From Gonapodya sp. JEL0774 (lineage: Eukaryota; Monoblepharomycota; Monoblepharidomycetes; Monoblepharidales; Gonapodyaceae), in contig JADIIX010000031.1 in the NCBI GenBank assembly GCA_027604505.1, positions 62,001 to 126,000 of the forward strand: 64,000 nucleotides of DNA, read 5' to 3'. Under the pieces are notes generated by a model. The model worked only from the letters and a program-made list of their open reading frames with translations. It ran no database searches and was not told where the DNA came from. The position numbers and the translations under genes are program-made. Of the stretch, positions 35,022-46,242 are shown piece by piece; within the stretch, counting starts at the first letter, position 1, and every line of letters starts with the position of its first letter.

Positions 35022-37429
35022 CTATTCCGACTTCTCGATTTTCATGACCTCACTCTGACTGGACTCCACCGGCGCTGGCGTTGAAAGCAGTCGTTTGTCG
35101 GAACCGTCGACCTTTTGAAAGCACAAAGTATGACATGGGGTTTCAAACCACACTCATCAGTTGATGAACAAACTATGCCAAGACGCGAACTCACAGTTCG
35201 ATCATCTTGTACGACCGAGCCCACAACCGCCACAACACTCGATGTTCCAAGAGCCTTGGACGTCTCGGACAACTCGGCACCCGGTACTTTCAGTGTCGTG
35301 GTTCCAACCTTTGCGAAGTGAGACAGCAGTTTATCCATCTACGAGACAGGTTGAACCCGATTCTTGTGAGAGAAGGACTTACGGGACCCTCGGAAGCGCC
35401 TGACGATGCGACCGTTGCGTCGACTTCCGAAGAACCAGGCGCCAGGTGAGATTTCGAGTGAAAGGCGCTACTTGAGCTGACATTGGTCGGGTCTGACCCC
35501 ACGGGCGTTGATGGGTACACGACAGTGGACTTTCTCACAGACTCCAGTCGAGGAAGATTGCCAGGAGTTCCGCTGTCGAGGTTCGGCGCCATTCTCAGGC
35601 AGTCGCTACATGACAAAGGAGATAATCGGACAACATTAATGGTGAAACGTTATGGTGAAGTGCATCGGATGGTTCTTACATGGGGAACAACCCGTTGTGT
35701 CCGGTATCCAAGTTCGTGCCCGAAGCCCATCTGTACCGGCAAATCCAAGGAAACGTGCACGAGGGGGCAAGGTCAAAACACAGTGGTCGTCAACACCGCC
35801 CAAGCTTTGAACGACGCACCCGTCCCTAAAGTAGAATTCAACCAGAACAAAGTGACCGGGGATCAGCCTGATTTCATCGGTGTTTGTTGGCTCGAACTGA
35901 ATGAAGCGTTCAAGGTGCGAGAAGAGTAAGCGCAATATTCCAAAGTTTCCGATCCCGTAGGCGATCACTTCTTACCAAATGCTGCACAAAAGACGGGCTT
36001 GGGACTGGGTTGCGGATCATGGCATCACCCTTGACACCGAGGGATTCCGCCATTTTAAAGAAGAATGGGTGTGCTGACTGCTACATCAAAGACAAACTTA
36101 GTGCCGAAATCACGGTGCATTGTACATTTTGCACATGCCTGGGCGACACGTTCACTCACACTTTCCTTTTCCACGAGAGCAGCAGCCGACAGAGTTGCCT
36201 CCGACGCGGCGGGTGTGATTGAACGAGATTCCACACCAGATTCTCGAAGAGACAGTTTGCTTGGAGTTTGTTTTGCTCGTTGCGATGTGCCGGGCGGCGG
36301 ATCGAGAATTTCTGTCGAGGTTCTTCTCTTTCGAGACCGGACCAGAAAAATGCCGGCGAGTCCCAGTATAGCCAGTCCCGCGACGCCACCGGCAACGCCT
36401 CCAATGATGGCCCCTGTCGGGGAACTTGACGGGCTACTGGTTGAACCGACGACGCTGCCTGCATCACTGACAATGGTGCTCGCTGCGCTCGCGGCGCTCG
36501 CTGGTCCGGCGTTGATAGTCACCTGTGTCCCGTTTGCCTGTGACGAGGTAGAATTGGACGCTGGACACTGAGCCGAGGTTCCGGCAGGAACCGCTTGGTT
36601 CTCGGTGCGGCACAGGCGGGGAATATTTTCAGAGCACGAGTACAAGCCCCGGTTTGTGTTTCCTCTTGTGATGAAGCACTGGTACGTCACATCTCCTGGC
36701 AGCCTGTTGGCGACGTCTCCCGTAAAGTTGTTGCCCTCTAGGCGGAGGAAGCTCATGTTTGCTGCCCGTGAGAGGTCTGGAATAGGTCCAGTAAAGTGGT
36801 TATCTTGTATAGAGAGTTGGGAGAAAGCCGCCCCTTGGTCTTCAAAGGATGTCACAGGCCCACTGAGATTGTTGGACGAAAGGTCCACGTATTGAAGGAG
36901 GAACAGGCCTTTGAAAGACGGCATTGGCCCAACAAGATTGTTGATTCCAATATAAAAGTACTAGAAAGAAAGTATGTGACCCAAAGGATCCGCTTTTCGT
37001 GAGATTTCAAGTTACCCAAACGTCCTTCGCTTCGAGCCCACTCACAACAAGGTCCGTCAGGTTCGCCAAAGAGGGTATTGTGCCATTAAGTTTGTTGCTA
37101 TAAATGAATAGAACCTGCAGCTTGTTGAGCCCATCAAGTGACGGAATGGGTCCCGACAATCCCAATGCCTGTAGGGCGACATTTACAACCCGACCATTGA
37201 CACATCCAAACGCCGGAGGAATGTAGTCAGTATTTGTGAGTGCGCAGCAGTTTCCAGGAGTCCAGGGAAGTGTCAGGTTCGATTGACGGTAAATCTTCTC
37301 GAAAACAGCACAGTCTTCGGCCTCTGTTTGAGATCGAACCTGCCCGACGAGAAGGACAAGAACCGTTAAGGATAGAAATTGGTTGATGTTTAAAGCGAAT
37401 CGTCGTAGAGAGAAGTTCCGAAGGTTCAT
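35022..37429 (-). CDS. LRR receptor-like protein with cytosolic SH3 domain
   Basis: Eight exons (37429-37046, 36960-36160, 36080-35976, 35896-35820, 35730-35680, 35605-35383, 35338-35195, 35111-35022) splice in frame to about 624 residues. Order: signal peptide (1-34); LRR N-cap (DCAVFEKIYRQSNLTLPW, NCC, GRV); LRRs (LSGPIPSLDGLNKLQVLFIY, LVGPMPSFKGLFLLQYVDLS, LSGPVTSFE, FTGPIPDLS); C-cap (GLYSCSENIPRLC); Ser/Ala stalk; membrane helix about 310-335 with RSRKRR; then an SH3 domain (about 424-480: FEPTNTDEIRLIPGHFVLVE, DGW, GTNLDTGHNGLFPI). The SH3 is spread over three exons, with an intron in the Gly codon before the Trp. A Ser/Val-rich tail follows. It is head-to-head with, and a close paralogue of, the 38191-40959 gene. 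Predicted kinase-less receptor. Confidence 0.87.
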
Positions 37430-38190
37430 CTCCCTTTCAAGTTGCGAAAAAGAAGGTGTCTCGGGCAAAACTACTCAAATTTGGAACCTGAGGGTTGGCA
37501 GTGCCGCAATGCTCAGGTGGTGCTCCACGAGTGTTCAAAACAACCCATCGCGCATTGACCGCTCGCTGGAAAAGCTCTTTAATATCCATAGCTTCGCGGA
37601 CCCATGTTGGAAAAATTAACGAAAGCATTTTGATCAGGGGAATGTTGGTCCGACGTGTGATAAAGAAAATACCTGTCAGCCACGGTCGCCGGCTGCCAAA
37701 GTTTCTCCCCGGTCCCTGGACCCAAACTCAATCGTCGTTAATCCACGCTTGGAGCACAGATTCTCTCAGCGACGCGAGTGTCAGTTATTTATCCTCTTCA
37801 GGAACGGCACCACCAGCACTCAGTGGTTCGGAATATGGGGGAGTCGAATTTTTCCAAATTCGGCCCAGTGTGGTCTGAGGAAGATCCTAACACCAAAGTT
37901 TTGTGGACACAAAGCATTTATCTACTCAGCTCAAGATTGATATTCATTTGAATGCGGATACTATCAAACGCATCAGTTGCGATGGTGCCTTCGGAGTTGC
38001 CGCAAGAGAGCGACGTATATTATGTTCTCTCATCAAAACTTCATTCTAATGCTGCTCCTCGCAAAGAAACTGCGCTCTGAGTTATGTTATTGTGCGTGAG
38101 CAGTAAGTGGCATTACTGTAAATCCACATCCAGGCCGCACACGTCCAAGACCACTTGTCCGCTGTCTCCCCATCGCGGGGAATCTGGGCG
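37430..38190. promoter_or_regulatory. Shared divergent promoter region of two LRR-SH3 receptors
   Basis: The two paralogous LRR-SH3 genes start 761 bases apart on opposite strands, so this region must contain both promoters and could co-regulate them. I name no specific binding site. Confidence 0.55.
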
Positions 38191-40959
38191 ATGCCCCGAT
38201 GGCAGACAGTATCAGTACTGTTTTTCGTTCTGTCCACCTTTTCTAAACTTGTCTCAACGCAAACGATATCACAAGACTGTTCCATCTTCGAGACACTGTT
38301 CAACCAGTCGCGGATAGCTATTGCCTGGGCCCCTGGTGATTGCTGCGGGTTTACCAATAGCTCCACCAGAACGGTTCTGTTTCAGTGCGACACGAACGGA
38401 CGGCTCTCAGGGGTCAACCTCACTGGTGTCGGACTGTCGGGATCATTACCAAACCTGAACGGACTCACAGAGCTCGTTTCGCTTCGAGCGTCCAACAATT
38501 CGTTGACTGGATCAATACCGTCGATTTCAAACTTGACCAAGTTGCAGGTGTGTTTCAGCGCACACGAACGCGTATCAATTGAAGGGATTGGGTTCATTCA
38601 GTCATATAGTAACGACGGTTTTACCGCCAATCCCAAAGGCAATCTACTTTAGCTACAATCGCTTGAATGGCACATTGCCATTATTCGATGGCCTCATTGA
38701 TCTTCAGTATATCCACTTCCAGTATAACCAGATGACTGGTCCCATCCCTTCACTCTCCTCTCAACGAAAGCTCCTCCACCTCGTACTGAACGATAATCAC
38801 TTCACGGGAAATGCTCCGGATCTGTCTTTCATTCCGCTTCTGCTCTACTATCAAGTTCAGAACAACAATCTCAGTGGGAACATTGACGGACGACTGCCGA
38901 ACAGAATCAACCCAGGTTGTTTCCTCTATCCGAACGCTGGACTCTACTCTTGCAAAAGGAATTTTACGGGTGATTGCATAATTGACACAGATCGGATACC
39001 GAATACGGGTCCGGAATGTCCGGCGGGCATCACTAGCAGTATTTCGAGTACAGCCGCCCCTTCATCGCCATCTTTCACGACCACAACGGGTTCATACACT
39101 AACGCTCCAAGCGCACTGAACGCAGTATCGCGGGATGCTGTTACTGGAGGGGTAGTGGGTGGCCTCGCAGGATGTGGACTTCTAGTTGGATTACTGCTCT
39201 TCGCGTGGAGGCGCCGAAGACGAAAGCAACCCACACCGACTCCTACAGATCGATCGTCAACCGAAACATTAGCTGCTGGTGGGGGAATGGTCTCAGGCAT
39301 AACAGAAAATAGCTCGGAAGAGGGGGAAATCAGTCGCAGCCGAAGGCCCGGAGATTCAGTTCAACAATCCCAAGCGCACCGCTCTTCGGCTTCTTCTGCC
39401 GTAATCCCAGCTCACGACTCAAAAGCATTATCAACGCCTCCTCCAGAAGAACTATCACTGGTGAGTTCACACTCACTGATAGCACTCTATGGCTGATCTA
39501 TCCTTATCGAAGTCTTACCGTACCGCGGACCTCCAGTCTCATTGGTTCTTTCATCAAATTGCCCGTCCTCTGCACCTGCAAGATGAAGTTATTGTACAGT
39601 ATCGTGGTGACGAGCCTCTCGTAGTGGAGCACTCGGTGAGTCCTCGACACAATGAAGTTGTGATTAGTACAGAGCCTTTGTCGATCGTCAGTTTCACCCC
39701 GTAGTACGAGCCAGCGAACGCGGATGAACTGCATCTTGTTCCAGGAAACCGTGTTGTCCTCATGCAAATCATTCGCGACGGTAAGCTACCGAATGGTTGG
39801 GGTGCGAAGCACATGAACCTCGCATTCTTACTATCCTCCCTTCGTGTCTTCTCCCTTTTGCAGGATGGGCTATCGGAACCAATTTGGACACAGGACAGGA
39901 AGGAATGCTCCCCCTGTAAGTCATTGTCGAACATGCAGTAGTTCCATACCTTTCCCCTGATCCTGCTTTGGCTCTTCTCGTGTCTTTGAAATTCTACTCG
40001 CAGCGACTGCCTCGATCTCGGTGCTACTTTTTCCTTCGGAATAGCATCTGGGCGAAGTATGTCTACCTCTTTCCGGGGTCCAGCGCCGAGAGCAAATTCC
40101 CTGCAATACTCTGGAATCGTGCCGCGATATGATGTTCGAGGGGCAGAGTTCTCGAAGCGTCAGCTGACCCCAGTTGTTGAAGAGAAGGATGGGGGCATAA
40201 TGGAGACATCCCATCGGGTGAGAGACTTGAGCACCGCCTCGATCCAATGCATTGTTTTGGAGGCGAATAACTGAATCTCTGTTTTGTCCTCCAGAGTTAC
40301 ATTTCTCACGTCAGCTCGGGCACCAGCGGTGACTCACTCACCTCGACCACTCTTGGTCAGTCAAACTCATCCGATGCCGCGTCGGCAGAGTCTTCCAAGG
40401 AAATGGTGATCACATGCTTCACAATTTGGCCTTCCTCTTGGGAAATTCAACTACGGTACCTTTTCGTAATTCAGGTTGCCGCGTCGGTGGTTCCCGCAAA
40501 AGCGTTGGAATTACCCCCACGCAGAATCGGCCAAAGCCTTTCTCCCCGTCGCCAACTGCCTCATAACTCTACAATTTTGAGTACTACTGCAACCGTGGGG
40601 TCTCATCGCTTAACCTCTGAGATGTTGGTATGTGTTGAATGTCAGACACTTCTGGGGACTTCCAAGGTTTCTCAACATTCGAATCATAGTTCCTTCCTCC
40701 TCAGCCAGATAACTCTCCATCAAGTACAACTGCAACTCTAGGACTAGGATCAGTCTCACAGCCATCTACAGATTCAGTGAGTTGGATACTCATTATCACT
40801 TTGACCTGGTGCTGACTGAGAAGCCTATCGCATCAGTCCTCTCGTAAAATTTCGAATTCGCTTTTGAGCACAACGGCTACTGTTGGCTCCACGTATACCG
40901 TTAATCGAAAATCTCAGGTTGTTTCCGGTCACACAAGACCTTCCGTACACACTACTTGA
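38191..40959 (+). CDS. LRR receptor-like protein with cytosolic SH3 and repeat tail
   Basis: Ten exons (38191-38547, 38639-39460, 39537-39635, 39705-39780, 39864-39915, 40004-40217, 40295-40405, 40475-40627, 40705-40776, 40837-40959) join to about 692 residues. Order: signal peptide; N-cap (DCSIFETLFNQS, WAPGDCC, GRL); LRRs (LSGSLPNLNGLTELVSLRAS, LTGSIPSISNLTKLQ, MTGPIPSLSSQRKLLHLVLN); C-cap (GLYSCKRNFTGDC); stalk; membrane helix about 286-309 with RRRRRK; then SH3 (about 420-475: YEPANADELHLVPGNRVVLM, RDGW, GTNLDTGQEGMLPL). SH3 exon boundaries match its head-to-head paralogue, apart from a one- to two-base phase shift at the Trp intron. The last four exons are phase 0 at both ends and each carries a form of STTATxG. 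Predicted kinase-less receptor. Confidence 0.86.
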
Positions 40960-41140
40960 CGCCTGCCGAACGAAATATTTTTGTATCATAGCTGTATATG
41001 CCGGAGCCTTTTGACTGTGAATAGAATTTTTAGTCCCGTCCTTCTATGTATTACTGTGTTGGAAATTCGTTGGTGCCCCTCGCTCCAGATTTTCAAATAA
41101 GCGAGAACAACTTCCTCACGCACGTTCCGAACTGCCTTGA

Positions 41141-42346
41141 ATGGGCGCGATCGTAACGCTATTGTCTCTTCCTCTCGAATCCCAGGCCGCGATTGCTTAC
41201 CTACTCCCAATGCGGTCGCGACTCGCGTACGCCGGAACCTGCCGAAACCTTCGCCGGGTACTGTTCTTCCCCTCTGTTTGGGAGCGTCTTGACTTCTCTG
41301 ACGTTGGGGATGTTCTCGGTGATCGTGAATTTGAACATTTAGTGCGATTAGTGGCAGGGTGGGTCAGGAGGGAGACTGTCGAATGGGGCGTGCGTTCCGG
41401 GAACTCCACCGTTCGCGCACTGGTACTCGCGAGTATGCGGGAAGTCATTCTGGATGGAACGGACGTGTCCCTTTGGACAATAATTGGGCTTCTTCAGCAA
41501 GCGGATTTGCTCCACCTGTCATTTACCGCGCCGATCAGCAATCTCGTCGCAATCCTGGAAGGTCGGACTTGGGCACAGAAGGAGAATGATTTCGTGTGTG
41601 CCAAATTAAGTCTGGCTGATTCTCGACTCCGGTCCCTGCGAGTTTGTGCACCGGAAGATGTCCGGCCAAGATTTCGTGATATTGTCGATCTGATTGATGC
41701 CGCGAGGGAAACGTTCCCCAACCTCATTATCATGCATCCATTTATATGCTATGACTGCGACAGTGAGGTGATCCTGGACTCCAAGCGTATTGCTCTGTTC
41801 TCAACTCCGGAAGCTTCTGCGTCCCACGGGAACCCAGAGCACGCATGGCGAAGGTGTCGGTCCTGCGTGGACGAGCGAACCTGCCATGATTGTGGGGCGT
41901 ACGACTCACATGATTCTGATGAAATGCAAGGATTGGACGATGAGGTGTGGGTGACAAATAACGTTCAATGCGTGCTCTGCCGGCAAGCGGGACCGCGAAC
42001 ACTGTGTCAGTCGTGTCTGAGCACATGGGTGCAATGCTCCCTACTATTTTGTGACAGCTATGCAATGTGCGGTACCTGTGTGGAGGCTGGTAAAACACTG
42101 CAGTGTCGGGAATGTGGACATTCAAATTTCTGCGACCATCATTCGTATTTCCCTTGCAAACGTCGATGCGGCGCCCTGAGCTGTAGCGACTGTATTGGCC
42201 AGCTCACGAGATGTGACATATGTTCGGAGGATATGTGCGTGGTCTGTGATTCACCAGTTAATGATGGGCTATGTTTGGACTGTCGTCCCAAATCTTCGGA
42301 TGACGACTCGCCTTGTTTCTCTCCATCGTATCTATTCTCGCCCTAG
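41141..42346 (+). CDS. F-box-like protein with Cys-rich zinc-binding C-terminus
   Basis: A single uninterrupted frame of 401 residues. The N-terminus (LSLPLESQAAIAYLLPMRSR, then CRNLRRVLFFPSVWERLDFS) has the leucine/proline and W pattern of an F-box, the Skp1-binding module of SCF ubiquitin ligases. The middle is leucine-rich and non-repetitive. From about residue 205 the protein carries numerous CxxC pairs (CYDC, CRSC, CHDC, CVLC, CQSC, CGTC, CREC, CDIC, CVVC, CLDC) that suggest several zinc-binding knuckles, with a GHSNFCDHH segment. It lies in tandem with a diverged paralogue 200 bases downstream, and neither has introns, unlike most neighbours. Substrate-recruiting E3 component is inferred. 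Confidence 0.75.
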   Translation: MGAIVTLLSLPLESQAAIAYLLPMRSRLAYAGTCRNLRRVLFFPSVWERLDFSDVGDVLGDREFEHLVRLVAGWVRRETVEWGVRSGNSTVRALVLASMREVILDGTDVSLWTIIGLLQQADLLHLSFTAPISNLVAILEGRTWAQKENDFVCAKLSLADSRLRSLRVCAPEDVRPRFRDIVDLIDAARETFPNLIIMHPFICYDCDSEVILDSKRIALFSTPEASASHGNPEHAWRRCRSCVDERTCHDCGAYDSHDSDEMQGLDDEVWVTNNVQCVLCRQAGPRTLCQSCLSTWVQCSLLFCDSYAMCGTCVEAGKTLQCRECGHSNFCDHHSYFPCKRRCGALSCSDCIGQLTRCDICSEDMCVVCDSPVNDGLCLDCRPKSSDDDSPCFSPSYLFSP

Positions 42347-42544
42347 ATTTATGCGACTAAGTAATTATTTCTTTTGTATTAGGTGGGAATGTGATCTGGG
42401 CACCTGTACTTCATTCCTGTGGTCTGCTGCTTGCTGCGCACGACTTCGGGCCTCTTTGAATCAACAGCATCCATCTCTTTAAATCTACAGCATCCATCAT
42501 CGGACTGTTACTGACTTCAACAGCTCTCCTTTCAAATAGCGGCC

Positions 42545-43654
42545 ATGAGCTCCGAGGCTAACTTTCTTTCTCTCCCAATCGAGACCGTCGCAAACGCTTT
42601 TTCGTACCTTCCAATCGCCTCTCGTGTCCGCGTAGCGTTCGCCTCCCGGCTCTTGGCTAAGGTCGCTGAAATACCCTCTGTATGGGGCACGGTGGACTTT
42701 ACGGGTGTTAGCTCGCTCGGGGACCACGAGTTTGAACAGTTTCTAGCGTGTACTGGCGAACGAATCGCGCAATCTCTGGGACTCTCCCGTGCGGAGGGCC
42801 GGGCGATTCTCCTGGCGAGAGCTCAACATGTTCTTCTCGGTAGAACTAACGTGACAATGTGGACAGTGGCGAAGCTTCTTCAGCAGCCGAATCTCGTCAC
42901 CTTATCGTTCGACGGCTGCGCTCAGGTTTCGCTGAAAGACCTCACTTTATTCTTGGAAAAGAACGTGTCGATGAATTTCGTAGAATGCAATCTTGAAAGT
43001 TTGACCGTATCTGCGAGAATCCCACCTGACTGGCGATACCCACAGGTGGACTCCTACGTGATTTGGAACCTCACAATGACGGCAAGAAAGTTTTTCCCGA
43101 GGCTTACCACCATCTTGCCGACTGTTTGTTGCGATTGTGTACGGCCAATTAGGGATGCTGATAGAGGAGGATATCGGAGCCCGTGGTATTGTTTTCGATG
43201 CGTGAAGCAGAGGATATGTTCCTTCTGCGATTGCTTCGACGACAACATGGAGCACAAGTTGCTATTCCAAAAGTGCAGATGCAACTTTTGCGGAATTCAA
43301 TGCGTTTCATGTACGCCTTGTCGGACATCAGGTCGCACGTGCGCCCAGCCTTCTGGATGTAAACAGTTCGCTGCCTGTGTTACCTGCGTCCAGAACCGGC
43401 CAGTCGAGAACTTACATTGTTGGAAGTGTGGAACAGGCCCCTTTTGCAGCGACCACACGATAAGTATTTGGAGAGACTGCACTTGTGAGAGCGCTCCCGG
43501 ACCCTGCCCATCACCCTGCCCATCACAAGAAGTCGGATGTGACAAGTGCGTACAAAAGTCTGTGAGGTGCCTTCAATGTAACAAAATTTTGTGTGCCCGA
43601 TGTGACGCTGGGAAAACTGACACTTCTGTAGGGGATTGCGGCAGATGCAGCTGA
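42545..43654 (+). CDS. F-box-like protein with Cys-rich C-terminus (tandem paralogue)
   Basis: A single frame of 369 residues, paralogous to the gene at 41141-42346 along its length: FLSLPIETVANAFSYLPIAS, then SVWGTVDFTGVSSLGDHEFE, and WTVAKLLQQPNLVTLSFDG against the neighbour's WTIIGLLQQADLLHLSF. The C-terminal half has the same series of Cys pairs (CCDC, CFRC, CSFC, CNFC, CTPC, CVTC, CWKC, CDKC, CLQC, CARC). The predicted role, as for its neighbour, is substrate binding in an SCF-type ubiquitin ligase; the zinc-knuckle region would be the recognition part. A PCPSPCPS segment near the end is unique to this copy. Start at the ATG directly after the promoter-like pyrimidine stretch. Confidence 0.75.
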   Translation: MSSEANFLSLPIETVANAFSYLPIASRVRVAFASRLLAKVAEIPSVWGTVDFTGVSSLGDHEFEQFLACTGERIAQSLGLSRAEGRAILLARAQHVLLGRTNVTMWTVAKLLQQPNLVTLSFDGCAQVSLKDLTLFLEKNVSMNFVECNLESLTVSARIPPDWRYPQVDSYVIWNLTMTARKFFPRLTTILPTVCCDCVRPIRDADRGGYRSPWYCFRCVKQRICSFCDCFDDNMEHKLLFQKCRCNFCGIQCVSCTPCRTSGRTCAQPSGCKQFAACVTCVQNRPVENLHCWKCGTGPFCSDHTISIWRDCTCESAPGPCPSPCPSQEVGCDKCVQKSVRCLQCNKILCARCDAGKTDTSVGDCGRCS

Positions 43655-44233
43655 TGGGTTTGGACGGCCGCCCCGAACACTCTCGAGTAATTTACTTTGG
43701 TTTTGTACCATGAGCATTCTCCCTTTGCGAAAATAGCCTTTCAATGTTTTTGTGCATCGCCCCAGGAGCGTTTTATGTCAGCCTGTCAGCCCGCGGGAGG
43801 AGGTGCCTGAGCGACTTTGAAGCCCATCCCTGAAGGTCCGTTCTGTACACCGATAACCGCATTTGTCATCAATGCATTGCTCCGTTATGAGTCCCAAGCG
43901 AGGTTGACTCTTTGTACAACGCCGAGCAAAATAACAAGTGATCGGGAAACCCACTTTGACCGCATTAGGAAAATACAAACCAATGTACCCGATCCACGCA
44001 CCACGCCGCAATATGAAAAAGCACGGCACTCTGAGACACTTGTTCACACAGTTGCCGGTGTCCTTGGAATTTTTATTCGCCCTGACATTGTGTAATCCTT
44101 GTGGTGGTTGCGGGGGGGCTCATCACAAAACAGCTGAGGCGCTCCGGGCGGCCCCGGTGGTCAGGGAACTTTTGACATTTGGACGAGAAAAAGTTCGGCG
44201 TCTCCTGAAGAAAATCCTCAACGCGCCGATCTG
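43655..44233. other. Intergenic
   Basis: About 0.6 kb, no gene supported; should hold the promoter of the downstream sensor-like gene. Confidence 0.5.
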
Positions 44234-45425
44234 ATGTCTGTGAGCACGAATCCCGGCATCTTCGCTGCGAGAATGGTCGCAATCCTCCTCTGTGCTTCGA
44301 TGATAAGGCCGGCGTCTGCTCAAGAAACTCCGGCTTCAGCAGCATCCAACGTCCCCGACGAATCGCCTTCGAGCGTGTCCAGCATGACCGTTATTCTCAC
44401 GTCCTCACTGGCTAGCATGGCTGTTGTGGGTATTGTTGTCTCTGTTGTTCTCTGGCTCCGCAGGCGGAAGCGGAACAGCACCGGCGCAGGTGAGTCATAC
44501 ACGGCACGATGGTCGACGTTTTCTCATAATTGGTCGATTCGAATCAATCTATTTCTTTTCTCTTTTGGACTCTGTTTCGCTCATGGCGTTTCGCATGTCC
44601 GCTCTTCGTTTCAAAGAACTTTCCAAACTGCCGTCTACAAACACAGCACCGCCACCGGCCAGAACAGCGTCCAGGGGACATTCAATGCCCCCTGTACACG
44701 GAACTACGGACCGCCCTTCGGTGTTTTGGCTTCTGTCCCACGCCTCGACATCTTCCATCTCCAGCTGGGGCTCTTCATATCGAATCTCCCCAACACCGTC
44801 CCTCACTTCCATCGTCAGCGTCGCACCGTCACCAAGGTCCTTTACCCCCCAAGGTAGACATTCGCGTGCTGGCAGTGTTGCAACTCAAACCTCCATCGTT
44901 ACACTGACGGGAAAAGAATCGCCGCTTGCGCTTGACGCTTCATTTGGTTCAGCCGGGTCGACACAGAGGTCCCTGAATGCATCTCTACCAAGGCACCAAA
45001 CCACCAGAAATCCTGGAAATCGAGCTGTTAGCGGTTCAGTTTTTGGCCTTGTGTCACCAATAAGCCCGATTGCACGATCCTTGGTGATTCCGCGGTCTAA
45101 CCGTCAACCAGGTGCCGGCATCGGGACGGTCCCCAGCATACCACGCACAATGACTTCAGCATCGCTTTATATGACTAGCTCCGCCGACTCGTCATCAGCC
45201 AGCTCCCTGTCGTCCACAGATTCCAGTGTAGTGAGCATGGACCGCCCTCCTTCTCTGCACCCATCGCTCCGCACTGCACCAGCGCCAACTGTTCCTGGAT
45301 TGGTTGCAAGCAAATCGATAACAACACAGCTGGCAAGTCCAGATAAGCCATATTTCGGACCAGCTCGGGTCTCGGGCGAAGCAGTGATCGACCCGCGGAA
45401 CACAATTGGCGCTGGCGCCGCGTAG
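44234..45425 (+). CDS. Single-pass sensor-like protein with Ser-rich cytosolic tail
   Basis: Two exons (44234-44489, 44617-45425) join in phase 1 to about 354 residues. A signal peptide (about 1-29) is followed by a very short Ser/Pro-rich ectodomain of about 20 residues, a membrane helix at about 51-76 (LASMAVVGIVVSVVLWL) and a basic RRRKR stop. The intron lies just after this. The long tail (about 87-354) is disordered, Ser/Thr/Pro-rich with RPPSLHPS-type clusters. The arrangement resembles the fungal wall-stress sensors of the Mid2/Wsc type, but the ectodomain is much shorter and no WSC domain is present. Its downstream neighbour has the same two-exon plan. Confidence 0.8.
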
Positions 45426-46242
45426 TACATCGCAATCATATCATATCTTTCAGCAGATGCTCATTGCCGCTGGCGGCTGACTTCTAGAAGCGGGACTTCT
45501 AGTGGACTTTGTTAATCGCACGTTTTGGAGGTTGTTAGTTCTCGTAAAGAGCCTGTCAAGTGCGCTGGACGCACTGGAGTTGGATTTGTCGACATGACCT
45601 GCATGATTGCCATAGTACTCTAGGTAAAATAGAAAGAACGATTTGGCGGTTGACATACGCACATGCTGGTGTTGAGCTCTACAAGCAGGACAATAACGAT
45701 CAGGAGTAGTACATGCACGACACAGACCCGGCCCAGGTAGGCTCACAGCTACTAATGTAGCTATCGGGCACATCTTCATTTCGTATGACCATTCCCGTCA
45801 TCTCTTATGAAATCTTTGGGAATCCATATAAACGGACTTATGTAAATCATGCGATGACTCTAAAGTGCGATGAACCCTGATCAGGAACAGACATCGCAGC
45901 TTTCATGAATGCCCTTCTTCACACTGGGGGACCTTTGTGCGTGTGGCATACGGTTGATCATTCCGTGGTCGGCAGAAATCACACCACCGCTACATGAGCG
46001 AAACCGTTGAAACCGGCATATGCAATTTATTGGAACTCGAAAATTCTTCTCCAGGCCTTCCAATGAAATCTCTTATTGCAAACTGTTTCTAGGCACGAAT
46101 AAGCTCATGAAACACGCCATATACGGCTGATCTGGCCGGTCCCTGAATATGAAACAGAGGCACACGCTCAAGAGCTCGTGCCAAGATCTCTTGGGTAGAC
46201 AAATCCGATAATACGAACAGCGAATCGAACGCAGCGGACACA
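45426..46242. other. Intergenic
   Basis: About 0.8 kb without a supported gene. A minus-strand frame at 46089-46352 overlaps the start of the next gene and is treated as a shadow. Confidence 0.5.
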
